Part shown: piece by piece, positions 8,914 to 17,179 of the stretch
How positions within the stretch are numbered: position 1 is the stretch's first letter
Layout of the letters: each line of letters opens with the position of its first letter
Source of the DNA: an uncultured Pelagibacteraceae bacterium
GTDB lineage: Bacteria > Pseudomonadota > Alphaproteobacteria > Pelagibacterales > Pelagibacteraceae
Assembly (NCBI GenBank): GCA_902565325.1
Contig: CACFEM010000001.1
Coordinates: forward strand, 4,393-68,392
DNA: 64,000 nt
Direction of reading: 5' to 3'
The notes under the pieces: generated by a model
The model's input: only the letters and a program-made list of their open reading frames with translations
What the model was told of the DNA's origin: nothing
Databases searched by the model: none
Made by a program: the position numbers and the translations under genes

Positions 8914-9782
8914 TTATTTAAAACTCTACCTGCTACAGTTTTTAATTTTTCTATAGTCTTTTTTGTCCTTTTTTCTGGAGCGGTAATTATTGCTACATCT
9001 AAACAATTGTTAGTAGGATCATTTGGATCAATATGATCTTCAAAATTATCAATCAAATTTTTAATCATAATTTTTGCTTTTTCAGCGTTACCTAATAAAA
9101 CTTTAATTACTTGTTGAACATCAACATTTTCATGATCTGGATGCCAACAATCATAATCTGTAACCATCGAAACTGATGCATATCTAATTTCTGCTTCTCT
9201 TGCTAATTTTGCTTCTGGCATATTGGTCATTCCAATTACATCTGCTTTCCAAGATCTATATAAATTAGATTCTGCCAATGTTGAAAATTGTGGTCCTTCC
9301 ATAACAACATAAGTTCCATTTCGTTGATAATCTATATTTGATCTCTTAATTGCATCTTCGCACGCATTCATTAACCCGTTTGATGTCGGATGAGCCATAG
9401 ATACATGGGCAACAATTTCATCATCAAAAAATGTTTTTGTTCTTGCAAAAGTTCTATCAATAAATTGATCCACAATTACAAATTTTCCAGGTGGTAAATC
9501 TTCTTTAAGAGAACCTACAGCTGACACTGAAACAATATCTGTAACACCTAATTGCTTAAGTGAGTCTATATTTGCTCTAAAGTTTATATTTGAAGGAGAA
9601 ATAAAGTGTCCTCTTCCATGTCTTGGTAAAAAATAAACTTCCTTATCATTATATTTTGTTTTTAAAATTTTATCAGATGGTTTTCCCCAGGATGTTTCTA
9701 AATCAACAAATTCTCTATCTTTAAATTCATCAATATCATAAAGACCGCTGCCACCAATAATTGCTAATTTATTTGTTGTCAT
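8910..9782 (-). CDS. mtnP: S-methyl-5'-thioadenosine phosphorylase
   Basis: A 290-residue purine nucleoside phosphorylase-type enzyme. Key motifs are IIGGSGLYD, FLPRHGRGHFISPSNINFRA and MTNMPEAKLAREAEI; the last is characteristic of methylthioadenosine rather than inosine phosphorylase. It cleaves methylthioadenosine with phosphate into adenine and methylthioribose-1-phosphate. The adenine would be recaptured by Apt, encoded divergently 41 bp away, and the sugar passed to MtnA, whose gene overlaps this one. It removes the inhibitory by-product of the spermidine synthase at the end of the same operon. Confidence 0.93.
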   Translation of the reverse strand: MTTNKLAIIGGSGLYDIDEFKDREFVDLETSWGKPSDKILKTKYNDKEVYFLPRHGRGHFISPSNINFRANIDSLKQLGVTDIVSVSAVGSLKEDLPPGKFVIVDQFIDRTFARTKTFFDDEIVAHVSMAHPTSNGLMNACEDAIKRSNIDYQRNGTYVVMEGPQFSTLAESNLYRSWKADVIGMTNMPEAKLAREAEIRYASVSMVTDYDCWHPDHENVDVQQVIKVLLGNAEKAKIMIKNLIDNFEDHIDPNDPTNNCLDVAIITAPEKRTKKTIEKLKTVAGRVLNK

Positions 9783-9823
9783 AATCTAAATTTTATTTAT
9801 TTATACTTTTATAATTAACTATT

Positions 9824-10351
9824 ATGAACTTAAAAGATTATATTAGATCAATTCCTGATTATCCAAAAAAAGGTATTTTATTTAGAGATATAACAACACT
9901 AATTAAAGACGAAAATGCATTTGAAGAAACAATTAATCAAATCATTGAGAGGTCAAAAAAATATAATTTTACAAAAATTGCAGCTATAGAATCTAGAGGT
10001 TTTGTATTTGCTTCAGCAGTATCATATGTTTTAAAAAAACCATTTATAATGCTTAGAAAAAAAAATAAATTACCTGCAGAAGTCCATTCTGTAGATTTTG
10101 AGTTAGAGTATGGAACTGCAACTATTGAAGTTCATAAAGACTCAATAAATGAAGAAGATAACGTTTTAATTATTGATGATTTAATAGCAACTGGTGGTAC
10201 TGCTGAAGCTGCAGCAAATCTTGTTGAGATTTCAAATGGAAAAGTTGCTGCATTCATATTTGTAATTAATTTGTTTGATCTAGGAGGATGTGAAAATTTA
10301 ATAAAAAAAAATTATAAAGTAGAAAATATAATTGAATTTCCGGGTCATTAA
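9824..10351 (+). CDS. apt: Adenine phosphoribosyltransferase
   Basis: A 175-residue protein of normal Apt length. It starts with the IRSIPDYPKKGILFRDIT segment typical of Apt and carries the PRPP loop VLIIDDLIATGGTAEAA near residues 117-133. It converts adenine plus PRPP to AMP in the cytoplasm. Being divergent from mtnP, it completes recycling of the adenine moiety of AdoMet used in spermidine synthesis. Its last 4 bases overlap the convergent glycosyltransferase gene. Confidence 0.95.
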   Translation: MNLKDYIRSIPDYPKKGILFRDITTLIKDENAFEETINQIIERSKKYNFTKIAAIESRGFVFASAVSYVLKKPFIMLRKKNKLPAEVHSVDFELEYGTATIEVHKDSINEEDNVLIIDDLIATGGTAEAAANLVEISNGKVAAFIFVINLFDLGGCENLIKKNYKVENIIEFPGH

Positions 10352-11238
10352 AAATTTATTTTAGGTCTATAAAAGGATTTCTTTCCAAATAAAGCATTTA
10401 GATATCCACGACATCTTTGTAAATATATCTGTTTCTTTTTTTTATTTATAAAAAAGTAAAATAAAACTTTTGCAGTCGCAGATAAAAATACAGGTAAACC
10501 ATTTATTAAAGCATACAGGAACCCAGAATGTTTTTTGTTGTAATAAAATCTTGACCATATCCAATGCCAATTTCTAGAAAGCTCAACTTCATACGCATAT
10601 TCATCGCTAACCGCTTTAGCTCCAAGGTGCTTAATCTTTGATTTTGGAATAATATAAATATTTTGATTACACTGACTTAATCTTTTACAAAAATCATCAT
10701 TTTCAAGATACATGAAAAAATTTTCATCAAAATATTTCTTATTTTGAAAATCATCTATCTGATTTATTTCTTTTAAATTTAAAAGCATAGCAAATCCATC
10801 AACACTTTTGACCTTAAATGGATTAAGATTATTTATATTTTTTTTATCGTTTTGTTTAATTTTATAATTTGGGTTCTTCTGATCTTCTGATAATGGAGCA
10901 AGAACTGCATATGATTCTAATTTTTTTGATTCATTAATAATTTCACTAATTGTATTTTCTTGTAGAATTACATCTGGATTAAGTATTAAAGCATAATCAG
11001 TCTTTACATTATTAAGTCCTAAATTGTTTCCTGAACCCATTCCTAAATTTGAAGATGACAATATACATTCAACATTTTTATACTTTTTTTCCAAACTATC
11101 TTTAAAATTTTGATCATTTGAATTATCGACTACTATTATTTTAATTTGATCGGATATAGATTTAATACAATTATCAATTACTTTTTCACTTCTAAAAGTG
11201 ACAATTACAATTGTTAAAGTTTGCCTAGATATTGACAT
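10348..11238 (-). CDS. Glycosyltransferase family 2 (rhamnosyltransferase-like)
   Basis: A 296-residue GT-A fold enzyme: ISRQTLTIVIVTFRSEKVID at the N-terminus, IIVVDNSND, LGMGSGNNLGL and the DXD-region YALILNPDVIL. A later FDENFFMYLENDDFCKRL is typical of rhamnosyltransferases of the WbbL group. The C-terminal 60 residues are basic with a hydrophobic stretch (LYALINGLPVFLSATAKVLF) suggesting peripheral membrane contact. It is divergent, with a 60-bp gap, from the dTDP-rhamnose genes, which supports rhamnose as the donor sugar, though that is inference. Confidence 0.83.
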   Translation of the reverse strand: MSISRQTLTIVIVTFRSEKVIDNCIKSISDQIKIIVVDNSNDQNFKDSLEKKYKNVECILSSSNLGMGSGNNLGLNNVKTDYALILNPDVILQENTISEIINESKKLESYAVLAPLSEDQKNPNYKIKQNDKKNINNLNPFKVKSVDGFAMLLNLKEINQIDDFQNKKYFDENFFMYLENDDFCKRLSQCNQNIYIIPKSKIKHLGAKAVSDEYAYEVELSRNWHWIWSRFYYNKKHSGFLYALINGLPVFLSATAKVLFYFFINKKKKQIYLQRCRGYLNALFGKKSFYRPKINF

Positions 11239-11298
11239 ATGATATGTGTATCAAAATATACTAATACTTTTTACTAATGTAAAAAAATAATTTAACTA

Positions 11299-12312
11299 AT
11301 GAAAAAAATAATTGTTACCGGTGGCTTAGGTTTTATAGGTAGTAACTTAATTGAGCTTTTACTAAAAAAAAATTTCAAAGTCATAAATGTAGATAAAGTA
11401 ACCTACTCTTCAAATTTCTATAACTTAAAGGAATTTAAGAATTCCAAAAATTACAATTTTGTTAAGTGTGATATAAAGGACCGTCAATTTAGAAAAATAT
11501 TATTAAAATTTAAACCCTCGTGTCTATTTAATCTAGCCGCTGAAACACATGTTGATAGATCAATAGATAACCCTGATAGTTTTATTCAAAGTAATATTGT
11601 GGGTGTTTTCAATTTACTTGAGGGTTTCAAGGATTTAACAAAAAAATATAAATCTAAATTAATACATATTTCAACAGACGAAGTTTATGGAGATGTATTA
11701 AAAGGTAGATCCTCTGAACGCTATGCATATCAACCGAGTTCACCATATGCAGCTAGTAAAGCAGCTTCAGATCATTTGGTTAGTTCTTACATTAGAACTT
11801 ATAAGATACCTGCAATTGTGACTAATTGTTCAAATAATTATGGTCCTAAACAACATCCTGAAAAACTTATACCTAAATTAATTTATAATATTTTAAACAA
11901 CAAACCTTTACCAATTTATGGAAAAGGTAAAAATTCTAGAGAATGGATTTATGTTAAAGACCACTGTGAAGCTCTTATAAAAGTTTATAAAAAAGGAAAA
12001 GTAGGAGAATTTTATAACATTGGTTCAAATAAAAATTTAAATAACCTTGAGGTATGTAATAAGCTTATTTCTGTGTCAAAAAAAATGATTTCACTAGGAA
12101 AAAATGTGAAAATAAATTTTGTAAAAGATAGACCTGGCCATGATATTAGATATGCTTTAAATAGTAATAAAATTAAAAAAGAATTAAATTGGAAACCAAA
12201 AACAACTTTTAGTGAAGGTATAAAATTAACTTTTGAATGGTACAATAATAACAAAAAATATTACAACTCTCTAAGTAAAAAAGATATTCATAAAAGATTA
12301 GGTAATAAATGA
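11299..12312 (+). CDS. rfbB: dTDP-glucose 4,6-dehydratase
   Basis: A 337-residue extended short-chain dehydrogenase: NAD-binding GGLGFIGSN at the N-terminus, ISTDEVYGD carrying the dehydratase Asp-Glu pair, and the catalytic YAASKAASDHL (YxxxK). It converts dTDP-glucose to dTDP-4-keto-6-deoxyglucose, the second step of dTDP-rhamnose synthesis. First gene of a four-gene operon; its stop region overlaps the ATG of rfbA by 4 bp. Confidence 0.93.
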   Translation: MKKIIVTGGLGFIGSNLIELLLKKNFKVINVDKVTYSSNFYNLKEFKNSKNYNFVKCDIKDRQFRKILLKFKPSCLFNLAAETHVDRSIDNPDSFIQSNIVGVFNLLEGFKDLTKKYKSKLIHISTDEVYGDVLKGRSSERYAYQPSSPYAASKAASDHLVSSYIRTYKIPAIVTNCSNNYGPKQHPEKLIPKLIYNILNNKPLPIYGKGKNSREWIYVKDHCEALIKVYKKGKVGEFYNIGSNKNLNNLEVCNKLISVSKKMISLGKNVKINFVKDRPGHDIRYALNSNKIKKELNWKPKTTFSEGIKLTFEWYNNNKKYYNSLSKKDIHKRLGNK

Positions 12313-13175
12313 TAAAAAAAGGAATAATTTTGGCTGGAGGAATGGGTACTAGAATGAGCCCAATTACAAAAGCAGTAAACAAGCAATTGCTTCCTATATA
12401 TGATAAACCGTTAATTTTTTATCCTCTTTCGATCTTAATGTTAGCAAAGATAAAAGACATATTAATTATTGTAAATAAAGGACAGCTTGAGCAATATAAA
12501 AAAATAATTCCAAATGGAAATAGATTTGGTATTAAAATTTCTTTTTTAGAGCAAGATAAACCAAGAGGATTACCTGATGCTTTTATATTAGGAAAAAATT
12601 TTATTAAAAAAGACAGCGTTGCAATGATTTTAGGTGACAATTTCTTTTATGGTCAATCATTAAGTAAAATGCTTAACAATTGTGTTAAGAATAAAAATGG
12701 AGCAAAAGTTGTTCTTCATAGAGTAATAAATCCTGAAAATTTTGGTGTAGCAGTAGTTAAAGGTAAAAAAATAATTTCAATAAAAGAAAAGCCTAAAAAA
12801 TTTATCTCTAATTTTGCAATTACAGGATTATACTTTTTAGACAATAAAGTTGTAGAATTTGCAAAGCAACTTAAACCCTCAAAAAGAAATGAGTTAGAAA
12901 TTGTAGATTTATTGAACATATATAAAAAACAAAACAAATTAACTGCAGAATTTCTGGGTAGAGGTGGTGCGTGGCTTGATACAGGATCTATTGAAGATTT
13001 TTACAAAACTACAAATTTTGTTTCAGCTATTGAAAATCAACAGGGATTTAAAATAGCGTGTCTAGAAGAAATAGCTTTAAATAACAAATGGATAAAAAAA
13101 AGAGATATTCTTAAAGCTATAAAATTTTATGGAAATTGTGAATACTCTAAATATCTCAAAAAAATAATATCATAG
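12309..13175 (+). CDS. rfbA: Glucose-1-phosphate thymidylyltransferase
   Basis: A 288-residue nucleotidyltransferase starting with GIILAGGMGTRMSPITKAVN, the nucleotide-binding signature, followed by KQLLPIYDKPLIFYPLS and the metal-site ILGDNFFYGQ. The motif GRGGAWLDTGS is conserved in RmlA. It makes dTDP-glucose from dTTP and glucose-1-phosphate, the first step of the pathway. It overlaps rfbB by 4 bp and ends in TAGTG shared with the GTG start of rfbC. Confidence 0.93.
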   Translation: MIKKGIILAGGMGTRMSPITKAVNKQLLPIYDKPLIFYPLSILMLAKIKDILIIVNKGQLEQYKKIIPNGNRFGIKISFLEQDKPRGLPDAFILGKNFIKKDSVAMILGDNFFYGQSLSKMLNNCVKNKNGAKVVLHRVINPENFGVAVVKGKKIISIKEKPKKFISNFAITGLYFLDNKVVEFAKQLKPSKRNELEIVDLLNIYKKQNKLTAEFLGRGGAWLDTGSIEDFYKTTNFVSAIENQQGFKIACLEEIALNNKWIKKRDILKAIKFYGNCEYSKYLKKIIS

Positions 13176-13699
13176 TGATTATAAAAACAAAATTTAAGGA
13201 TCTTTACTTATTTAAAAATAAAAATTTCAAGGACAAAAGGGGTTATTTTAAGGAAATTATTAGAGAAAATAAATTAAAAAAAAAATTTCCTTTTTTAGTA
13301 ATGTCATACTCTAAACAAAACGTTGTAAGAGGACTTCATATTCAAACTAAAAATTCTCAGGGCAAATTTGTGACTGTTATTAAAGGAAAAATCTTTGATG
13401 TTGCAATTGATTTAAGAAAAAATTCAAAAACCTTTGGAAAAGTATATAGCTGTATTTTAAGTGAAAAAAATACTAAATCTATTTTTATACCTGAGGGTTT
13501 TGCACATGGATTTCAAGGTCTAGAAAAAGAAAACTATATAATTTATAGCTGTACAAAATACAGAGAGAAAAATTACGAAATTACTATTGATATTCATGAT
13601 AAAGATTTAAATATAAAATGGCCTTCTAAAAAAAAGATAGTTTCAAAAAAAGATAAAAAAGGAATTACTTTTCAAAAATATAAAGAAAACAATTTATAA
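13175..13699 (+). CDS. rfbC: dTDP-4-dehydrorhamnose 3,5-epimerase
   Basis: A 174-residue cupin-fold epimerase. It shows the catalytic-histidine stretch VVRGLHIQTKNSQGKFV, VIKGKIFDVAIDLRKNSKTFG, and IFIPEGFAHGFQ. It starts with GTG that overlaps the rfbA stop, so translation is probably by coupled re-initiation. It epimerises C3 and C5 of dTDP-4-keto-6-deoxyglucose. The stop overlaps the ATG of the next gene (TAATG). Confidence 0.92.
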   Translation: MIIKTKFKDLYLFKNKNFKDKRGYFKEIIRENKLKKKFPFLVMSYSKQNVVRGLHIQTKNSQGKFVTVIKGKIFDVAIDLRKNSKTFGKVYSCILSEKNTKSIFIPEGFAHGFQGLEKENYIIYSCTKYREKNYEITIDIHDKDLNIKWPSKKKIVSKKDKKGITFQKYKENNL

Positions 13700-14406
13700 T
13701 GAAAGATCTGATTCTAGTCACTGGAGGTGAGGGAAAATTTGCAAAAGTCTTAAAGTCTAAAAATAAAATTTTAAATTTTTATTTTGCTAGTAAAAAAGAA
13801 TGTAACATTTTAAATATTAATTCAATTGAAAAGATAATAAAAAAAATAAAACCTAAAATAATTCTGCATTGCGCTGCTCTCTCTAGGCCAATGAGTATTC
13901 ATGAAAAAAATATAATAAAAAGTATAGATATAAATATTATTGGTACATCAAATATCACTAAGGTTTGTAAAAAAAAAAATATAAAATTAATTTATTTTTC
14001 AACAGGTTATGTTTATGAGGGTACAAAAGGAAACTATTCTGAACTTGATCCAGTAAAACCATTTAATAATTATGGACTGTCTAAATTAGGTGGTGAATGT
14101 GCGGTTAAAATGTATGAAAATTCTCTTATTCTAAGGTTAACAATGACAGAAAAGCCTTTTGCATATAAAGAAGCATATTCGAACTTAGAAACAAACTTTA
14201 TGTTCCACGATGAAGTGGTTAAAATTCTCCCTAAAATAATTAAACAAAAAGGAGTCATTAATATTGGGGGCAAATCTCAATCAGTTTATTCTTTTGCTAA
14301 ATACCATAATAAAAAAGTTAAAAAAATTAGGATGAATAAAAAAACAAAATTACCTCCAAAACAAACTATGAATATTTCAAAATTAAAGCGGTTATTATCA
14401 AAATGA
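13699..14406 (+). CDS. rfbD: dTDP-4-dehydrorhamnose reductase-like protein (short)
   Basis: A 235-residue NAD(P)-dependent SDR protein: VTGGEGKFAKVL near the N-terminus, YFSTGYVYEGTKGNYSELD, and the catalytic NNYGLSKLGGE (YxxxK). Position as fourth gene after rfbBAC and the RmlD-like motifs suggest it reduces dTDP-4-dehydrorhamnose to dTDP-rhamnose. It is about 50 residues shorter than typical RmlD, the deficit lying in the C-terminal substrate domain. A related NAD-dependent epimerase producing a different deoxysugar cannot be excluded. Confidence 0.72.
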   Translation: MKDLILVTGGEGKFAKVLKSKNKILNFYFASKKECNILNINSIEKIIKKIKPKIILHCAALSRPMSIHEKNIIKSIDINIIGTSNITKVCKKKNIKLIYFSTGYVYEGTKGNYSELDPVKPFNNYGLSKLGGECAVKMYENSLILRLTMTEKPFAYKEAYSNLETNFMFHDEVVKILPKIIKQKGVINIGGKSQSVYSFAKYHNKKVKKIRMNKKTKLPPKQTMNISKLKRLLSK

Positions 14407-14476
14407 ATATTCTAAAACTTATCCACAGGGTATAAATTAATTTGAAATAAGTTTTTATAATTATAAATTTATTAGT

Positions 14477-15511
14477 ATGAGGATTGAAGAAGAATTAAAA
14501 TTAGATTATTCAGACGTATTATTTAGACCAAAAAGAAGTACTCTAAAAAGTCGTAAAGATGTAAATTTATTAAGAACCTATCGATTTAAGTACAGTAAAA
14601 ACGAGTGGTCAGGAATACCCATTATGGCTGCAAACATGGACGGTGTTGGGGAGTTAAGTATTGCTGAAAAATTAAATGAACATGGAATGATCACATGCTT
14701 AACAAAACAGCATGATATAAAAAAAATTAAACAAAATAAATATATAAAAAAAATGTATTCAAATATTGCTTTAAGCGTTGGAATTAAAAAAGAAGATTTT
14801 GAAAATTTAGACAAAGTATTAAAAGAATTTAGTTTTTTTAAGTTTATTTGTATTGATGTAGCAAATGGTTACTCAGAGCATTTCACTAATTTTGTAAAAT
14901 CAGTTAGAGATAAATATCCAACAAAAACTATTATAGCTGGAAATGTAGTGACAGCTGATATGACTCAAGAATTAGTTTTAAGTGGAGCAGATATTGTGAA
15001 AGTTGGAATTGGTCCTGGAAGTGTATGTACAACAAGAATTCAAACTGGAGTTGGTTATCCACAATTAAGCGCAGTAATCGAATGCGCTGATGCAGCACAT
15101 GGACTTGGCGCACATGTAATAGCCGATGGTGGATGCACCTGCCCTGGCGATGTTGCCAAAGGATTTGGTGGTGGTGCTGATTTTGTAATGTTGGGTGGAA
15201 TGTTAGCAGGTCATGATGAAGGAAATGGTAAAATTGTAAAAGTTAATGGCGATAAGTATATTGAATTTTATGGCTCTAGTTCTGAGGTTGCAAATAAAAA
15301 ACATTATGGAGGACTTTCATCGTATAGAAGTAGCGAGGGAAGAAAGGTACGTGTAAAATATAGAGGGAAAATTAATGATACAATTTTAAATATTCTTGGT
15401 GGTGTAAGAAGTAGCTGTACTTATGTTGGTGCACCTTCACTTAAACAATTAAGTAAATGTACAACGTTTGTTAGAGTATCCAATCAGTTTAATGATAGTT
15501 TAATAAAATAA
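14477..15511 (+). CDS. guaC: GMP reductase
   Basis: A 344-residue TIM-barrel enzyme close in length to E. coli GuaC. It has LDYSDVLFRPKRSTLKSR, IMAANMDGVGE, and the active-site loop VGIGPGSVCTTRIQTGVGYP containing the catalytic cysteine, then ADGGCTCPGDVAKGFGGGAD. The absence of the CBS pair and overall length separate it from IMP dehydrogenase. It reduces GMP to IMP with NADPH. It is convergent (1-base gap) with a purine phosphoribosyltransferase gene, so both fit purine salvage. Confidence 0.9.
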   Translation: MRIEEELKLDYSDVLFRPKRSTLKSRKDVNLLRTYRFKYSKNEWSGIPIMAANMDGVGELSIAEKLNEHGMITCLTKQHDIKKIKQNKYIKKMYSNIALSVGIKKEDFENLDKVLKEFSFFKFICIDVANGYSEHFTNFVKSVRDKYPTKTIIAGNVVTADMTQELVLSGADIVKVGIGPGSVCTTRIQTGVGYPQLSAVIECADAAHGLGAHVIADGGCTCPGDVAKGFGGGADFVMLGGMLAGHDEGNGKIVKVNGDKYIEFYGSSSEVANKKHYGGLSSYRSSEGRKVRVKYRGKINDTILNILGGVRSSCTYVGAPSLKQLSKCTTFVRVSNQFNDSLIK

Positions 15512-15512
15512 T

Positions 15513-16031
15513 TTATTTTTCAAATTTAAAATCTTTTATATTTGTAGTCTCATATTTTTCAAATGGCATATGTATCCAAGGAGAGTCTTCTAAATAATCT
15601 ACAGAATAATCGGGTTTAAATTTTGAAGTTGATTTATGCCATAAAACTGCAGTTTTAATTTTTTCATCAAAATAAAAGCCATAAAAATGTTCTAACCATT
15701 TAATACTTTTTATTAAAGTTTTTCCAGAATCAGCTAAATCATCAACTAACAAAACATGTGAACCTAAATTTGGAGTAGTTTTTGCTAAATCTCTTGAAAA
15801 AGTAAACTGTCCTTGTTGATTTTTAATATCGTCACTATCACCATGGTAAGACTCAACAGATAGAATGGCTAAAGGGACATTAAAAAGTCTACTAAAAATA
15901 TCTCCAACTCTTAATCCACCTTTAGCAATACAAATTATCTGGTTAAACTTTAAATTATCATCATGGATTTTTTTAGCTAATTGCTCTATCTTTTTATGAT
16001 AATCTTCCCAACTAATATATATATCTTTCAT
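15513..16031 (-). CDS. Purine-type phosphoribosyltransferase (Gpt-like)
   Basis: A 172-residue type I phosphoribosyltransferase with IICIAKGGLRVGDIFSRLF and the PRPP loop HVLLVDDLADSGKTLIKS. Xanthine/guanine salvage is likely from similarity to Gpt and the guaC neighbour. A longer frame runs upstream to 16106, but those 25 extra codons read through a displaced tRNA 3' end, so I place the start at the ATG at 16031. That ATG lies only 6 nt from the CCA end of the tRNA fragment, leaving no room for a Shine-Dalgarno site. Before the insertion, this gene must have been fused to the tRNA-Met transcript. Confidence 0.82.
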   Translation of the reverse strand: MKDIYISWEDYHKKIEQLAKKIHDDNLKFNQIICIAKGGLRVGDIFSRLFNVPLAILSVESYHGDSDDIKNQQGQFTFSRDLAKTTPNLGSHVLLVDDLADSGKTLIKSIKWLEHFYGFYFDEKIKTAVLWHKSTSKFKPDYSVDYLEDSPWIHMPFEKYETTNIKDFKFEK

Positions 16032-16037
16032 AATTTT

Positions 16038-16084
16038 TGGTAGCGGGAAGTGGGATCGAACCACTGACCTCGGGCTTATGAGTC
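16038..16084 (-). repeat. Left attachment site (displaced tRNA-Met 3' end)
   Basis: These 47 bp are identical to 22227-22273, the anticodon-loop-to-CCA part of the tRNA-Met gene. Beyond 16084 the sequence diverges from the tRNA, so no tRNA can be made here. It marks the distal attachment site of the integrative element and the original junction with the phosphoribosyltransferase gene. Confidence 0.93.
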
Positions 16085-16187
16085 TATCGCCATGAACCCT
16101 GCCCACTCACTCTAAAGCAATTACTCCTGTAAATGCTCTCTTTCCTTTCTAACTATATTGAATCAAATTAAAGAATCTTAGTCAAGA

Positions 16188-16218
16188 ACCAATGTCATTG
16201 ACGCACTATTGGAGCAAG
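16188..16218. repeat. Tandem 11-bp repeat block, copy 1
   Basis: This block shares ACCAATGTCATTG and the following CACTATTGGAGCAAG-type stretch with copy 2 at 16946-16976, with three or four mismatches. The core is two imperfect 11-bp units based on ATTGGAGCA. In this copy the first unit reads ATTGACGCAC, similar to ATTGACGCC at 22185-22193 next to the integrase start. It lies 47 bp before the first acetyltransferase gene. Integrase arm-type binding sites or a cassette boundary are both possible. Confidence 0.7.
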
Positions 16219-16265
16219 TATTTTCAGTTATTAGACTCACAATTAAAGTATGCTAATATTGAATA

Positions 16266-16937
16266 ATGAAAATAGGATTTAGTGTAAAATTTACTAAAGC
16301 AAAATACCCATCAAAAAAAAAATTAATTGGAAAATATTGTTTTTTAGAACCAGTTAACGCAAAAAGGCATGCTAAAGATTTGTATAAAAACTTTTCTTTA
16401 GACAAAAAGGGAATTGATTGGACTTATATGCCAACAGGACCCTACAAGACTTTCAGCTCTTTTAAGAATTATTTAGCTACAGAAAAACTATCGGGTAACC
16501 CATTTTTTTACTCCATTTATTCAAAAAGACTTAAGACCTATTGTGGTTTAGCAAGTTATCTTAGGATTAAACCAGAAATCGGAACCATCGAAGTAGGTTG
16601 GATTACTTATGCTAAAAATCTTCAAAGGACAGTTGAAGCAACAGAGGCAATGTATCTTATGATGAAAAATGTTTTTGAGAATTTAGGTTATCGGAGATAC
16701 GAGTGGAAATGTGATAGTTTAAATAAAAAATCTAATAAAGCTGCTTTAAGGTTAGGTTTTAAATTTGAAGGTATATTTAGACAAGCAACAATTTATAAAA
16801 AAAGAAATAGAGACACTTCCTGGTATGCAATTATTGATAAAGATTGGAAAAAGATAAAAAAAGGTTATTTGAAATATTTATCTAGTAAAAATTTAGATAA
16901 AAATCTAAATCAAAAAAGAAGTCTTAAGTTAAATTAA
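16266..16937 (+). CDS. GNAT N-acetyltransferase (RimJ/RimL-like)
   Basis: A 223-residue GNAT protein. After an N-terminal strand region (GKYCFLEPVNAKRHAKDLY) come GLASYLRIKPEIGTIEVGWI, the acetyl-CoA segment LQRTVEATEAMYLMMKNVF, and YRRYEWKCDSLNKKSNKAAL with LGFKFEGIFRQATIYK, all typical of the RimL branch. It probably acetylates a protein N-terminus or small amine. It is the only plus-strand gene in the element and is bracketed by the repeat blocks at 16188-16218 and 16946-16976. It may be a cargo gene. Confidence 0.8.
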   Translation: MKIGFSVKFTKAKYPSKKKLIGKYCFLEPVNAKRHAKDLYKNFSLDKKGIDWTYMPTGPYKTFSSFKNYLATEKLSGNPFFYSIYSKRLKTYCGLASYLRIKPEIGTIEVGWITYAKNLQRTVEATEAMYLMMKNVFENLGYRRYEWKCDSLNKKSNKAALRLGFKFEGIFRQATIYKKRNRDTSWYAIIDKDWKKIKKGYLKYLSSKNLDKNLNQKRSLKLN

Positions 16938-16945
16938 CCTCAATC

Positions 16946-16976
16946 ACCAATGTCATTGGAGCAGTATTGGAGCAGG
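16946..16976. repeat. Tandem 11-bp repeat block, copy 2
   Basis: This block begins with ACCAATGTCATTG, continues with two near-perfect 11-bp units (ATTGGAGCAGT and ATTGGAGCAGG), and lies 8 bp after the stop of the acetyltransferase gene. It ends 2 bp before the 3' end of the DUF2061 gene. It therefore separates two cargo genes. Confidence 0.72.
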
Positions 16977-16978
16977 AA

Positions 16979-17179
16979 TTAAAATTTCTTATTTTTAGTA
17001 AATTTATCCCACAACATTTCATAGAGTACGTATGCGAAGATACTTACAATCACAACTACAGTAGTAAAACCTAAGGATCGTATCCAATTACCAAACCATA
17101 AATAAGAAAGCAATGATATCCAGATCATCCCGATAACTTGCCATATAACTGATTTATAAAATAATGCTTTTTTACTCAT
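16979..17179 (-). CDS. DUF2061 small membrane protein
   Basis: A 66-residue protein with two membrane segments (VIWQVIGMIWISLLSYLWF and LGFTTVVVIVSIFAYVLYEM) and short basic ends. The pattern, including a conserved tryptophan pair and the LYEMLWDK ending, matches DUF2061, a small inner-membrane family of unknown role. It lies between repeat copies 2 and 3, transcribed opposite to the acetyltransferase. Confidence 0.72.
   Translation of the reverse strand: MSKKALFYKSVIWQVIGMIWISLLSYLWFGNWIRSLGFTTVVVIVSIFAYVLYEMLWDKFTKNKKF

Noticed and set aside
14419..14427. Perfect DnaA box TTATCCACA
   Set aside because: Single copy with no cluster, no AT-unwinding element or origin genes nearby; expected by chance at this scale.
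16038..16084. A second tRNA-Met gene
   Set aside because: Only the 3' part is present; the 5' half diverges after 16084, so it is an attachment-site copy.
15513..16106. 197-residue version of the phosphoribosyltransferase
   Set aside because: The extra N-terminal codons read through the displaced tRNA attachment sequence; the true start is the ATG at 16031.
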